64,000 nt of DNA. Origin: Ustulina deusta (lineage: Eukaryota > Ascomycota > Sordariomycetes > Xylariales > Xylariaceae). The notes beneath the pieces were generated by a model. The model was not told the origin of the DNA and did no database searches. It worked only from the letters and a program-made list of their open reading frames with translations. Positions 1 through 11,116 of this stretch are shown here, one piece after another. The translations under genes were made by a program, and so were the position numbers. The stretch spans positions 1,798,001 to 1,862,000 of the forward strand of contig JAJNNX010000004.1 of NCBI GenBank assembly GCA_023159155.1. Direction: 5' to 3'. The number at the start of each line of letters is the position of its first letter. The first letter of the stretch is position 1.

Positions 1-1320
1 CTATATAGAGAATCAAACTTGAGCGCTTGGTTGAGCATTTGGTATCATTCTTATAAAACCTGTTAAGCCGGTCTTTGGAGTTATAATATAAATATTAAAT
101 CGCTCTAATTAAGTTATGCCTAAAGCTTTAGTATTCTTTTTAGAAACTTTTTTAGCTATACTATCCTTAAAGCTGCCTTTTATTGTTTTACTTTTTAAGT
201 ATAAATAGAAAAGCTCTGCTTACTAATAGCAAAAAATACGAAACAACTTAGCAGGGTAGACCTATCCGCCTATATACTATATTTTTTTATTTTATAATAT
301 ACTTATTAATATATTCACCGGTTTTTAAAAAATATAGAGTATATATAATAATACAATAAATAGCTAGCAATCGAAGTACTAAAAGTTTGATTGTTTGTTT
401 AGAAATAAAATAAAACTTATAGGTTATAAAAAGCGCTAGTTACTAGAAAAAATAATCTTTAAAAACATATGTTCTAATTATATAAATATAATTTTTATTA
501 AGGATAGGTTCAAAGTAAACTTAGAAATTACTAAATAATTAATAAAAATGGTAAATTAGGGTAAAAGCGTTATATAGTTAGTTAATTTTAAAGCTTTAAA
601 TAAGTTCTATAATACTAATATTAAATATATTAAATATTACAAGTATAAATTGTTTAAAAGTATTCTAAATCAAAAGTTAGTTTAAATAACGGTCTAAATA
701 GAAAATATATATTAGTTTACCCTTTTAATTTGTTTTTATAAAAGAGTGTGGTAAAATATGTACTACTTCGAGCTAATCCGGCTTGATTGGATTATTTGCT
801 ATTAAATTATTATTATTATCTTAAAAGCTGCTTAAAGTATAACGTTAATTTATTGCTTTAATAAAATCAAATATTTGCAATATTATATATTAATAATAAT
901 TATAAATAAAACAGTTCTTCTAAAAAACTAATAATTAAAGCCTAGTTCTAACATACTATTGCCTGCTATAACTTTGTACTTTTTGGACTACAGAATATAA
1001 AACTAGGAAAAGCTATAAGGTTTTTTTTATAAAAGCTTTTACTATAAAATATTAGTAGCTAACTAGTAATAATAGCTAAAGTTGCAGCAAAACTTTACTA
1101 GGCAGAAAAAAGTTGTTAAAAAAATATTCAGCAAAGTTAAAGAATTTGGCGTGCACATTTTTAAAATTAACAAGTTTTTTCCTATTAATTAAAAAATCAA
1201 CCGTATTAAAAAAAAAGCATAAAAAATAATCTCTAGATTTCCAAAAAAGCAAACATTTATAAGTAGAGCAAACAAAGCAAGAATAGCTATAGTTATTAAT
1301 AAATAAGCCTGTGTTGACAT
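1..1320. other. RIP-degraded A+T-rich DNA, no gene recognised
   Basis: This stretch is dense in TA steps and stops in all frames, as expected after C-to-T mutation on both strands. I could not recover a recognisable protein frame on either strand. It is probably part of an old transposon or decayed gene that continues to the left of the window. Confidence 0.6.
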
Positions 1321-1891
1321 ATTAACAGATGTTGTAGAATCTACGGCTAGTATAGTTGCGCAGCTCCGTCTCTAAGGGAGGTGGGTGTAAAGAAGAAAAG
1401 TTGAGGATGCCTTTAAGTAATGATTGGTGGCGGTGAAAGGGCGCTGCTATTTTTTTTCTTGGTTCAGCTTTGAAGATCTTAGATGGTGGGAGCTTAGGAT
1501 AAGCACGAAGTATTGGCAGGCGAGCTGGCGCCTGGGAAAAGGGAGAAAGCAAACAATACTCGTGAAAACAAGCACGCAAATACTATAGCAGAGGGCAGGT
1601 ATTTAAACTAGTAACTAGCCCAACGAGGTGCATCGCTCAGCAGCGAATTGGGGGCTCTCTAGAACATCTGTGTAGGTGCTCTGTGCGTGCCTTGGCGCCA
1701 GGAGCTCGGTGATAGCAATTCCTTACTTTGGCGATGCCCGGACCCCTCTGCGCCCTGTCGATCTAATACGACGTCGCCAATAAGGTCATGTGCTAACGCA
1801 CTTCCGGCGCGTCCTTAATTCCTCACCTCCTTGCATAAACGGCTTTCTAACTTTTTGCTATATCACATCTTGGGTCCGCATTTGTAATGAA

Positions 1892-3179
1892 ATGAAAATG
1901 GTTAATTCTGCTGGCATATCGGCAAATAATGCCGAGCAGGCACAAATCGTCAAGCTCGAAGCTCCCGACGCATCACAGTCGTATTTCTCTCAAGTTCCCA
2001 ACTTCAGGCCGGACGACAACGCTAGCTTCGAGGAGGAGTTCGGTCGTTTCGCGTCATCGCAGAACATAACCCCTGGCTCCAGTGCCTGGCGGCAGCAGCG
2101 GACAAAAGCAATCCGCCGTAAGTTATCACCATGTTCTTATTATGTGCCAGCTATTAGTTTATCATAATGGATAGCGCTGCTTTTTTTATAGTTTTCTAAA
2201 TGGATCTTGTATAATTTTGTAGTGATTAAGCAAGCATTTAATTGGGTTTATTACAGATGAGGTGATATTCCATTACTCGCAACAAGTCAAACCCGACGAC
2301 GATAAAGTAAGCGACAACGACAAGGTTAAGAAAGAGGACGGCGCCCCAGCCCGCCCCAGTAAAAAGAAGCGGCTACAGCAGAAGCTCCAGGTATACCAGA
2401 ACATGTGCCGCGAGGTTGGCCTTGAACCGCTCGATACGATTGATGGATGTGTAGCGAATCTAAAAAGCAAGCTGGTGAATATTGTCGATTATATCGACGC
2501 TAAACGGTGTAGCAGAGCGGTTGTGGTGTGGGCGCCGGAAAAGTTTGAAGACTTCAAACGCTACACCCTCGCTGACGACAAGAGAATCGACCAAAAGGAG
2601 GCTAGAAGAGGGGATGGTTTCCTCGCAGCTCTGCTCCAAAACCTCAGAGGCTCGAACGCTGCTAAGACGTATAAACGGCGGCAGGATGCTGCAGCGATGG
2701 CCAGGGACCAGTACACAGATCGCGTCTCAGGGGACATCTCTGGTCAGCGGGCTACAATAAAACCGTTCGCCATTAAGCAAGAATTATCCTTGGGTGGCAT
2801 GGACAAAAGCGTTAGACGGAACTGCGAAGTGATTTCCATCCATGAGTCGGAGTCTGACTTCACATCACCCGAGCGGAACCTCGAAGAGGAGTCGGTCGCG
2901 GACGGGGGGTACGAAGTCTTTTCCATCCACGATTCAGAATCTAATTTCTCGTCACCTGGCCAGACCGTCAGAGAGGGCATTGCCGACATACGTGCTGGGA
3001 GCCCTGCTAGCAGCATTGCGTCTTTATTGCCTGATGAGATCCCATGCTCCTCGCAGAAAAGGGTTAAGCGTAAGCTACATGCCGAGACACAGGTGGAGGA
3101 TTGTTCTTTCCAGGACGAGTTCGCTTCGAGACGTGCGATTAAGCGTTTCGGAAATGCGAGATCTCTAGAGTTATATTGA
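1892..3179 (+). CDS. Two-exon gene of unknown function with duplicated acidic SIH motif
   Basis: Two exons, 1892-2117 and 2257-3179, flank a 139-nt intron that starts GTAAGT and ends TTACAG. Removing it joins the two open frames in phase through a CAT codon and gives 382 residues. I chose the ATG at 1892; a second one at 1898 is in frame, and the upstream ATG at 1790 would add a poorly supported leader. Residues 46-82 (FEEEFGRFASSQ...FHY) and 118-207 (QNMCREVGLEPLDTI, VNIVDYIDAKR, FEDFKRYTL) resemble a family I recall as widespread in filamentous ascomycetes and of unknown function. Residues 266-277 and 295-306 are near copies (EVISIHESESDF and EVFSIHDSESNF). A basic stretch (RPSKKKR) could be a nuclear signal. 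Base composition is normal and there are no RIP-type stops, so the gene is probably live. Confidence 0.85.
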
Positions 3180-3919
3180 GAGAGGAGGGCGTGTTATAAA
3201 GCTGGCAGCTATCGGATTTGTAATACAACAAAATAACAATACCTAGTTTATTATAACTAATAGAAACAGCTTAACACTATGCTCCTGGTTATAATTTCAA
3301 TTTTATACAAGTATTATTTATGCTTTATTTCCGAGACTCGTAAATGGTCCGAGGTAGCTATTTTGCTGGTTTTGGCTGCTGTAGGCTAGTAGTAGTAGCG
3401 CTGAAACTGTAGGCCATCCGGGCCTTACTAGGGTGGGGGACAATACTACTAGCTACTGCTAATATACCTTATGCAGGGCGTAAAAAGCAAACAGATTAAC
3501 AAATTCGACTAAATTCCGCAATATGCTTTGATATAGCTATTACAAGGTTAACTAGAAAAAGAAGGCAGATCATATCCAGAAACTATAGGGACTCGCCTAG
3601 GAAGATATAAATGTATTTAATTTTAAAAGGATTTTATATATGATATTTCTTTAAATCTATTTATTTATATTCCCTAGATATAAGTAAAAAATATAGTACG
3701 TCTGTTAATTTTAATAATAATTTAAGTCAAAGGCACAAGCCCTTTTTAGCCTCGAGTTTGGCCTTTGGCTAAAAAAAAAAGCGTTATATAAATCTATAGC
3801 TATAAGCCACTATTGTTTTCTGTCAGGGTTTCTAAGAACTAATATGACTTTAGCTCTATAGCAGACAAGTTACGTAATTATAGCAGGGGAGTCGACCAGC
3901 AATTAAGCCTTTAAATTCT
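3180..3919. other. Intergenic, partly RIP-degraded
   Basis: This is the region downstream of the intact two-exon gene. It begins with moderately normal sequence (3240-3480, probably 3' UTR and flank) and becomes A+T-rich after about 3600. I see no gene in it. Confidence 0.5.
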
Positions 3920-5290
3920 AATCTAACCTAGTATAACTATAGCATTTATTAAAATCGAGCGTACGAGCGCGCAAACTTGAAAAGACGCTAGAAATGATAT
4001 TGGGTAATGTGCCAAGCTCGGGCAACGGCATAGGTCCGCCGAAAAAGAATTCCAAAACCTCGCGGCTCTTTTCGGCCATGTTGCGCATAACAAGGTTGTA
4101 GGCAATTTAATAGACCAGCTCTGCCGTAAAAAGGTAGATACCAAAACAATACTTGTCGTGCTAGAAAGTTGGGTTTTCTCTCAGGTAAACCGCGAGGGCC
4201 TATTAACTTGCAAGATCGAGCAAGGTGGGCTGGAGCAAAGCGGCGAGTCGAATGAGTAACTATAGGGTTAGGGCGATATCAGCAGAACGCAGGTAAGACC
4301 AGAGGGCATCGGACTGGGGCTCGTTACCTTAGGGACAAAGAAAATCGATTCAACGCAAGCTACCTTGTCAGCTTTCCAGGATGGCGGCAGCCTATTAGAA
4401 GCCCAGCAGGCTTTTTTATTAAAGGGTAAAAACAACTTTAAAGATCTAATATCCCTTTATTCCTTACTTACGTAGCGCAAGAATTATATGTTGCTAGTCA
4501 AAACAGGAAATAAAATATTATAAGAGTATAGAAGCTAGAGAATATTAATAAGACTTTACTGGAGTGTATTAAGATACAGCAACTTATTTGAGATGGTTTC
4601 TTAATAGTAGAGGGCCTTTAGAATGTTATCGAAAAAGACTTGATAGCTAGCGCTAGAGAAAGAAGCAAAATCGAATTCAATGCTTTGAGCTGGTCCGACT
4701 TGGGTCAGTTGTTGTAGTATTGCGTATGCTACAAAACACGCTTTGGCTTTTGTGTATCCAACGCTAAGCTCGTCCTTATAGAGTTTATTGTTAATCACAA
4801 CAATAACGTTATAGGACTTAGCAATGTGGTAGTTAGAGCTGGATCTAAATTGAGTAGCCCTGTGCAGGGAATCCTACCGAGGGGCGAGCCTGCGCCTAGC
4901 AAGCGTAGGTACATAGGCTCAAATATATCACCCAGTAATCGTTACCAGAATAAGCGCAATACTGCCGCTGCCGAAACAGTGAATAGCGATGCACCGCTTG
5001 CTTCATCGCCTTTATTACCGAGTAGCTATGAATGCTAGGGGTAATAAAAGTATCTCTGCTACGCCTGTTAGCATTCGGGACTACGCGATAAACTAGTCGT
5101 AAATATGGGCTATTGGGTAAAGGAGGTCTATCTCATCCACAATCACTATTACTGCATGGGCCGCGAGTTAGTACATCGCCTCAGCAGCAAAATCATGTAT
5201 TATAGCTGACGTACGATCTAGAAAAGATTCGTCCAACTAAGCGGCACTTGTAAAGCTATTTCCAGGAACGCGGGGCAAAAGTAATAGTTA
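3920..5290 (-). pseudogene. Decayed gene of unrecognised family
   Basis: Between about 4385 and 3920 the minus strand translates into one protein-like frame broken only by RIP-type stops, for example TAA at 4107-4109 where CAA would fit. Readable pieces include ALWSYLRSADIALTL, LAVYLRENPTF, FGIYLFTAELVY and EFFFGGPMPLPELG. A second minus frame from 4885 to 4601 is also protein-like (VVINNKLYKDELSVGYTKAK), but in another phase, so an intron or indel lies between. Further up, at about 5290-5040, a minus frame reads AVIVIVDEIDLLYPI, which looks like a Walker B-type hhhhDE strand. It is not certain that this belongs to the same gene. I do not recognise the family. The frame conservation argues for a former host gene rather than chance ORFs. 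Confidence 0.5.
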
Positions 5291-5399
5291 ACAGGTCTTA
5301 AGGAATGACCCACTTCCCCTCCCCCTCCCTGGGCTGCTGCTTACGTGGCGGGGCTTCGGCGCGGGCAATAGTCCATGCTATCAATCTCCCCGCTAGCAC

Positions 5400-5720
5400 C
5401 GACCTTGTTCTCCTTAAGTAAAAATGGGATTCTAGGTAGTAATTCCAGAACTATCGAGGGTACTTAAAAATACCTAAGTTTGGTTCTATTTAATCTTTAT
5501 TATTATAACCGCCGCAGCAGATCCCAGCACAAAAGTATATTCTAGGGATGCAGATACAAATGCAAAATCGTGCTATAGCGCAGTAAGTAGTGTTAGCTAG
5601 TGGGGGGTTACAGCAGAAGGGGGGTAGTAGTAGTAGTAGGGGTTAGGACGCTAAACCTGCCCTGTATTGGTCTGGCTATAGTCTATACTGCTCTCAAGAA
5701 TCCTTAGGTAGGGTTGTGGC
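5400..5720 (+). repeat. Dispersed repeat, lightly RIPed copy of LINE 5' region
   Basis: This segment matches 34110-34320 in the same orientation, with mainly C-to-T and G-to-A differences. Shared landmarks are AGCACAAAAGTATAT, a CTAGGGAT-like block and CTAAACCTGC. A third, weaker copy lies near 50980-51150. The 34-kb copy runs on into LINE ORF1-like sequence, so this is probably the 5' end of that LINE family. It is the least mutated copy of the three. Confidence 0.6.
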
Positions 5721-6523
5721 CGCAATTACGGCAATAGTAGAAGAGATCGAGAAAAAGGCGTCCCAGAACCACACGGCCTCCATACTCTTACTAGTATATA
5801 CTGCAATAGCCTGGCGGCGAGCATACATAATACACAGAGCTTTGTTACGACCCCCCCTACCAACTCCGTGCTAACTTATTCCATGACAGGAACCCAAAAG
5901 AATATATGAAATTATAAAACTAGCAGTAATATTGGAAGGGATAGTAGGAGCGTTCTTGTTAGAGTTGCAGCAGAGATATATAACAACCCCGGTAATAAGA
6001 CAGACACTTAACAGCCCGGTTTTATAGTAGGGCTAGGGGGAATAGGCTGCACTGACTCTCTCTTGTTATAATGTTCGGAAGTAATACTGTTTGGCGGCCA
6101 TGTCAACTTTACAAATCTCTTGTCTCTTTTGTGGAGCTTACTGTCAACAGGCGGTGCTGAATCTTTAATCCAATTTTTTGGACACACAAGCTGTTATTGC
6201 AATTCTTAGCTCTGGGGCTCCGTAAAGTGAACAAGTCAACATAACCCAACATAAATAATATACGGATTAATCTAAAACTATTTATTTCAGGTATACTATC
6301 GTTCTTCTAACAAAGAGGTATTATGATTTAGGTCCCATGGAAGTATCTGACCACGCTTGACCAAAACCACCATTGCTTGCCTACTCCCATGAGAAAATTC
6401 GATACTATGGTTTCGGATAATAGAGTAAGCGTTCCCACCAATTGCTCGAAAGCTCGTGTCCTAGATCTTAGTAAGGACAAAAAGGGTATAGAGTCCTTCA
6501 TATTAACTAGACAGTATGTATGA
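5721..6523. other. Intergenic, base-balanced, no gene recognised
   Basis: Composition is mostly normal, with scattered RIP-like tracts. It contains the readable 3' remainder of the F-box pseudogene in other frames (for example a 57-codon minus ORF at 6328-6501). I see no other gene, repeat or RNA. Confidence 0.4.
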
Positions 6524-7111
6524 CTAGATATTGAATATTCTGGGGTCCTCTGGTTCGTTATCCGATATTTCTTCTTTTTCTCATTTTCTTAGAAGAGAGA
6601 GAACTGGAAATAGTATAACATCTAAATAAGAAGGACCAAACCTATATTTTTGGGGAAAAGGCAACGCAGATCTAGCAAAGGGCCCCGAACCGCTTGCCAG
6701 CTCGCGAAGCAAATGAACGGCCTCGCTTCTATAGTCATAGTAGTAGGTCAATACTAAGGCTCTACCAAGGGGAATAAGGAGATCTTCTAAATGTTTAGTA
6801 CGAAACACATCCCATATATAAATAAAAATCCCCTTAACGACATCTCTAGGAACAAAGTCATAATCGATCGCGAACACTAGCTCCCAAAACACTTCGCCAA
6901 TCTTGCAGCCTTAGATTGCCCTGCAGCGCTCACGAAAAATAGCAAGCAGAATGTTGCGCGAATACTCTTTGTACGCGGTGTAGAGGGAAGAATGGGTGAG
7001 TATTGCGGAGAGTAGCGCGCGCAGATTGGGCAGATGGCTCAGAATTTCCGCGCGCATTTCCACAGGGAGGCGAGTGAGGTGGCAGTTGGTAGCCGGGTTT
7101 GATAACGACAT
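6524..7111 (-). pseudogene. F-box-like protein gene, inactivated by nonsense changes
   Basis: The minus-strand frame opens at 7111 with an N-terminal F-box: RLPVEMRAEILSHLPNLRAL, followed by ILTHSSLYTAYKEYS. F-box proteins act as substrate adaptors of SCF ubiquitin ligases. After 65 codons the frame meets TAA at 6911-6913 and then continues, in the same frame, as GEVFWELVFAIDYDFVPRDV and KHLEDLLIPLGRALVLTYY, a pattern I recall from fungal F-box-like proteins. TGA at 6581-6583 and TAG at 6524-6526 follow. Reading CAA for TAA and CGA for TGA would restore the frame, and both are C-to-T changes typical of RIP. There is no frameshift between 7111 and 6581. The ORF at 7160-7705 lies immediately upstream on the same strand, 48 bp away. 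The break after residue 65 removes everything but the F-box. Confidence 0.75.
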
Positions 7112-7159
7112 GTCGGCGAGGCTCTTGTTGCAGGTTTTGACCCTATCCCCATCTCCGTT

Positions 7160-7705
7160 TTAAAGCCTCGCCCTTTCAGGTAGTGCATGAGGATCGGATT
7201 GGGTGCTGTATTTCATGCTCGCTATTGGTGCTCCCGAGCGTAGTATAGAAGTTGGCAAACTAGTCAGGCCAACTCGGGCTCGGTAATATATGATATGAAA
7301 TAGGATCAGAAACCGGCGTGGGCTCAGCTGTGCCTCGCCGTCTTCAATGCGAAGGCCTTCTTCATCGTACCGCTTTTTCTCTAATATGGCTTGTTCCCAG
7401 CCGACAAGGAGCGAGAGGAGTTGGTTGCGAACTCGTTCAAAGTGGACCAGGTCGATTCGGAGCAGCGATTCCACTTTATTGGTCACCTCGGAAGTCTCCA
7501 TCCGGAGAATCTCGGCGATGGTGCGCCGCTCCTTTTCGTCGAGGACAGTGCCGGATTGGGATCCTCCCCCAGCGCCGTCGGTCGCAGCGATCCAGGAGTC
7601 GAACAGCTGGCAGGTAGCACCTTCATTCTGACTGCAGTCCCATTGCAGTTGTAATACTGTCTGGGATTCCGGAATTGGTTTGGTGGATCCGAACGACATC
7701 GTCAT
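7160..7705 (-). CDS. Hypothetical protein, 181 residues
   Basis: An open frame of 181 codons on the minus strand in base-balanced DNA, with no RIP-type stops although its neighbours on both sides carry them. The start at 7705 has a second in-frame ATG two codons later (MTMSFG). The protein is soluble-looking, with no signal peptide or membrane segment. It has a glycine/serine stretch (DGAGGGSQSG, around residues 43-52), a charged probable helix (EKERRTIAEILRMETSEVTNKVESLLRIDL is split here only for description: residues 57-86) and a second helical stretch (EQAILEKKRYDEEG). An A+T-rich patch containing TATAAATAG lies about 15-25 bp upstream of the ATG. I do not recognise the family. It could be a live orphan or the first exon of a longer gene. 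Confidence 0.55.
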   Translation of the reverse strand: MTMSFGSTKPIPESQTVLQLQWDCSQNEGATCQLFDSWIAATDGAGGGSQSGTVLDEKERRTIAEILRMETSEVTNKVESLLRIDLVHFERVRNQLLSLLVGWEQAILEKKRYDEEGLRIEDGEAQLSPRRFLILFHIIYYRARVGLTSLPTSILRSGAPIASMKYSTQSDPHALPERARL

Positions 7706-8281
7706 AAGAGGAACTTATAAATAGCTAATGGTTGTATTATTCGCATTTGAATTGATCTCATGACCAGAGGCTGAGGCCGATGGCCTTTTATATACTTGTG
7801 GATGGCTTGGCGCCCGCCATCTGGCATTGGTCTGCCTTAGGCGCGCGTCTATATCTGCCTGTCCAGGTCAGGTACTTGGGTTCCAGGTTTTACCACTTTC
7901 CTCTTTTGCTCAGGTTTAGCGTACCCCGTTATTAGTCAGGTGATGAAGGAGCTACATTTATGCATTATTTATGCAAAGCGAACCGGTCCTCAAATGGTAA
8001 CATTTTAACGGTCAACTAAAAGATGTACGCAGCAATCGGCGTTCCGTACCTAACACTATTCAATAAAGAGAGAAGAAGAGACTAGAATAATTTACTAATG
8101 CCAAAATCTCTAATAAAGTCCTATTTAGAAGCTCTGGCCATCGTAATCCGTGCTCTTAACATAGATATTAAGAGTGTTCGGAAACATGCTAGGAACACAG
8201 AATAAAGATTAATACTATGATTAAAAACGTAACCAAGAAAAGCAAAACGTCTATTTACCCTACATCCCCTAAAAACAGTTG
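7706..8281. other. Intergenic, probable promoter side of the 181-residue ORF
   Basis: Base-balanced up to about 8000, then more A+T-rich. It is upstream of the minus-strand ORF at 7160-7705 and downstream of the NACHT-ankyrin pseudogene. I see no gene or repeat in it. Confidence 0.4.
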
Positions 8282-10966
8282 CTAAAGCCCTGAAAAAGCT
8301 AAAGAAATAAAAGCTCCACCGTCAAGTAGCAGAAGTTCCACTGCATTGTGATAATGGTTATATGCTGCATGTTCAAGTGCAGTTAATCTAGCAACATCGA
8401 CAATATCAATATCGGCTCTCTTCTTTAGCAGCGTGACCACGGCTTCGTGCCCATTCCCTGCCGCTTACGATAGCGGTATCTGGCCCTTAGTATCTTTTGA
8501 GTCGGGGTCGACTCATTTAGTGGCGAGAAGCAGCCTTATTAAGGCCGCATGCCCCTTCTTTATCGCCCGCTAGAGCGGCGTAAAGCCTTTCGCATCTTTT
8601 AGGTTGGGATCAGCTTTTCCTATTGTAAGCAGTAGCTGCACTATGGCTTTATGCTCATGCTCTACCGCCAGCAATAGTGGTGTATAACTATACTTAGTAT
8701 CTTTCGAGTTAGGATCAACTTTGCCGGTTTCAAGCAGCTGCTGCACTACGGCCGTGTGCCCGTTCTAAGCTGCTATCCATAGTGGTGTTCGGCCATTACT
8801 ATCCTTCGAGTTGGGATCGACTTGTCCTATTGCGAGCAGCTGCTGCACTATAGCCTCGTGCCCGCGCTCTACTGCTAGCAATAGCGGTGTATAACCATAA
8901 TTAGTATCTTTCGAGTCAGGATTAATTTTGCCGGTTTTAAGCAGTAGCTGCACTACAGCCTCGTGCCCGTTCTCTATCGCCCACAATAGCGATATATAAC
9001 CATAATCAACATCTTCCCAATCAAGATCAACTTTTTCTGTAGCAAGCAGCTGCCGCACTATAGCCTCGTGCCCGTTCTGTGCCGCCCACAAGAGCGGTGT
9101 CTGGTCATCATAAACATGCTTCGAGTCAGGATCAACTTTGCCGGTTTTAAGCAGCTGCAGCACTACGGCCGCGTGCCCGTTCTCAGCTGCTACCCATAGT
9201 GGTGTTCGGCCATCAGTATCTTCCGAGTTAGGATCGACTTTTCCTGTTGCAAGTAGCTGCTGCACTATAACCTCGTGCCCGTTCTGAGCTGCCATCCATA
9301 GGGGTGTGCAACTATAGCTATCTCTCACATCTGCGTCGCAATCCCTAAGTAAGGTCGCTACCACCTTATCCAAACCAAAATATACTGCTAAGTGTAACCC
9401 AGTCATTTGCCTTGGGGTCCTCTGATTGTAATCCTTGTAGTACCTATATTCGTCAATCAGGAGGACTTAGCTTGATGCTTCAACTTCGGCTGACTTCCGG
9501 AGAAAGGAAATAACATTCTGATATGCTGACATCTCACAGCCATGGTGTCCCCAATTATAAGCAGCGTAATCATAAAAAGGGTGCAATCTAAAACGCTTTT
9601 CAAACTCTTTGTTTGTTTTGGAATATCTACTTGCGAAGTTGTAATAGGAAAGGTAGGTAGTACAAACTGTTGTAATAAAAAGCTATGCATCCAGAAACCA
9701 TTTGCTCTAAGTACAGGCAAAGTAGTCCTGTGTAGTATAGTGCACTAACCAAACAACGCCGCTCTTTTCATCAACTGTGACTAGTCCGGCATATAAAGAA
9801 ATAAGGTTTTTAACGCATGGAAGATTATTTTTATTAAGTCCTGGTTCGTTGATCTTTACTCCAAGCATATGTTGCAGTTCTAGTTTGGTTAACTGCCCCT
9901 CTGCATAAGTTATCCAAGATAGGACTTATTTAGCACGCTTTGCCTGCCTAGTAAGTTGTTCTTTAATTCGTTCTATAGCATTACTATAAGCAGTGTCATA
10001 AAGGTTTGATCCAGTCTTTAGTTTTTTTAATGCTTTTAATGCTTCCTGTATTTTATTAATCGTGTACTTATCACGTAGGGAATTAAAATAAAGCCGCACA
10101 AGTAGAAACCTAAATAAATTAGCCCTGTCCATTTTGTTTATAATTATATATATATCCCATTAATAGCTTCTGTTATACTTGTTATATTTTTATTTTAAAA
10201 GCTAGATTAATTAGTAATAATTTTCGGAAGCTTAAGTAAATAGCTATAAAAATATCTACTAATGTTATTTTTAGTAGTACAGATTTTTATTAAAATAGCC
10301 CTCTTAAATCGGTCCGTAATTTCTGGTACAAATCTTGAGGTCGTAAGAATATTTGCTCCTGTTTATATCTAAAGGTTGAAGATTGCTGACAGAAACTTCG
10401 TACAACACCTATTAAAAGGTTAACACTTATTAAGTGTGTCAACTATAATAAAAACTCTAGAGTCCTAGACAGCTACAGATCTTAGCACTTGAAAGATCTT
10501 ATCTAAGGATGGCCGGGTTCGCTCTGCTTTATGCCGATCGTAGAGCTCTTTGAAACAATGTAGTAAAAAAAGCTATGTTTAACATAGCTGCTTTAGCAGG
10601 CTAAACAACAAGCTTTCCGGATTTTACTCGCGTTAACGCTTATAGTTGCAATAAATATAAGCTACTGCAGCGGTAGTATTGCTACAGAATCGATTCTTAA
10701 GGTTATTAACAACAATTGAGCTCAAGATGGTCTTGCCGGCTCTAGGGATCCCGGGACAGAACAACGTTTTTTTTTGGCTCCTTTAACCAACTCTAATACT
10801 TATCTAAGTCAAGCAGCCACTGCCCTGTCCCTAATTGTCGTCTTCTAAAATTGTTGGTTTGTTGTATCCCGTAGTCAGTCGATATAAGCCAGTCGAGAAT
10901 TTCGGTATCTTCTTTCTTTTCTAAATACCGTTTGGTGTGTGTGACCCCCTCATTAATAGAAGACAT
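8282..10966 (-). pseudogene. NACHT-ankyrin STAND (NLR-like) gene, RIP-inactivated
   Basis: One minus-strand frame can be followed almost end to end. From a plausible ATG at 10966 it reads EILDWLISTDYG, GTGQWLLDLDKY, then the NACHT P-loop CPGIPRAGKTILSS (10758-10720), Walker B FIIVDTLNKC (about 10455-10423), VLSWITYAEGQLTKLELQH, GLVTVDEKSGVV, HPFYDYAAYNWGHH (about 9590-9540) and then 11 ankyrin repeats (9406-8290; GHEAVVQLLL-type units). STAND proteins act as nucleotide-switched sensors in fungal incompatibility and innate responses. The damage is RIP-like: at least 15 in-frame stops where CAA, CAG, CGA or TGG fits; P-loop GIPGAG changed to GIPRAG; and Walker B DE changed to NK. There is also a frameshift in a run of nine A just upstream of the P-loop (plus-strand T run 10767-10775) and another indel near 10140. 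The ankyrin half is much less mutated than the NACHT half. Confidence 0.93.
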
Positions 10967-11116
10967 AGTAGTAGAGACTGCAAGAACTGTTAGAAAGGAG
11001 TAAACAGCCTTTGAGACCGTTGGATAGCTAACAACAATACTCTACCTAGGTACTTAGGATACAAGAAGCACTAACCATCTGATAGTATCCCGAACAGCGT
11101 TTTCTCCGCCTCAACC

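Noticed and set aside
1322..1579. 85-codon minus-strand ORF upstream of the intact gene
   Set aside because: No domain, low-complexity composition, and it overlaps the likely promoter of the 1892-3179 gene.
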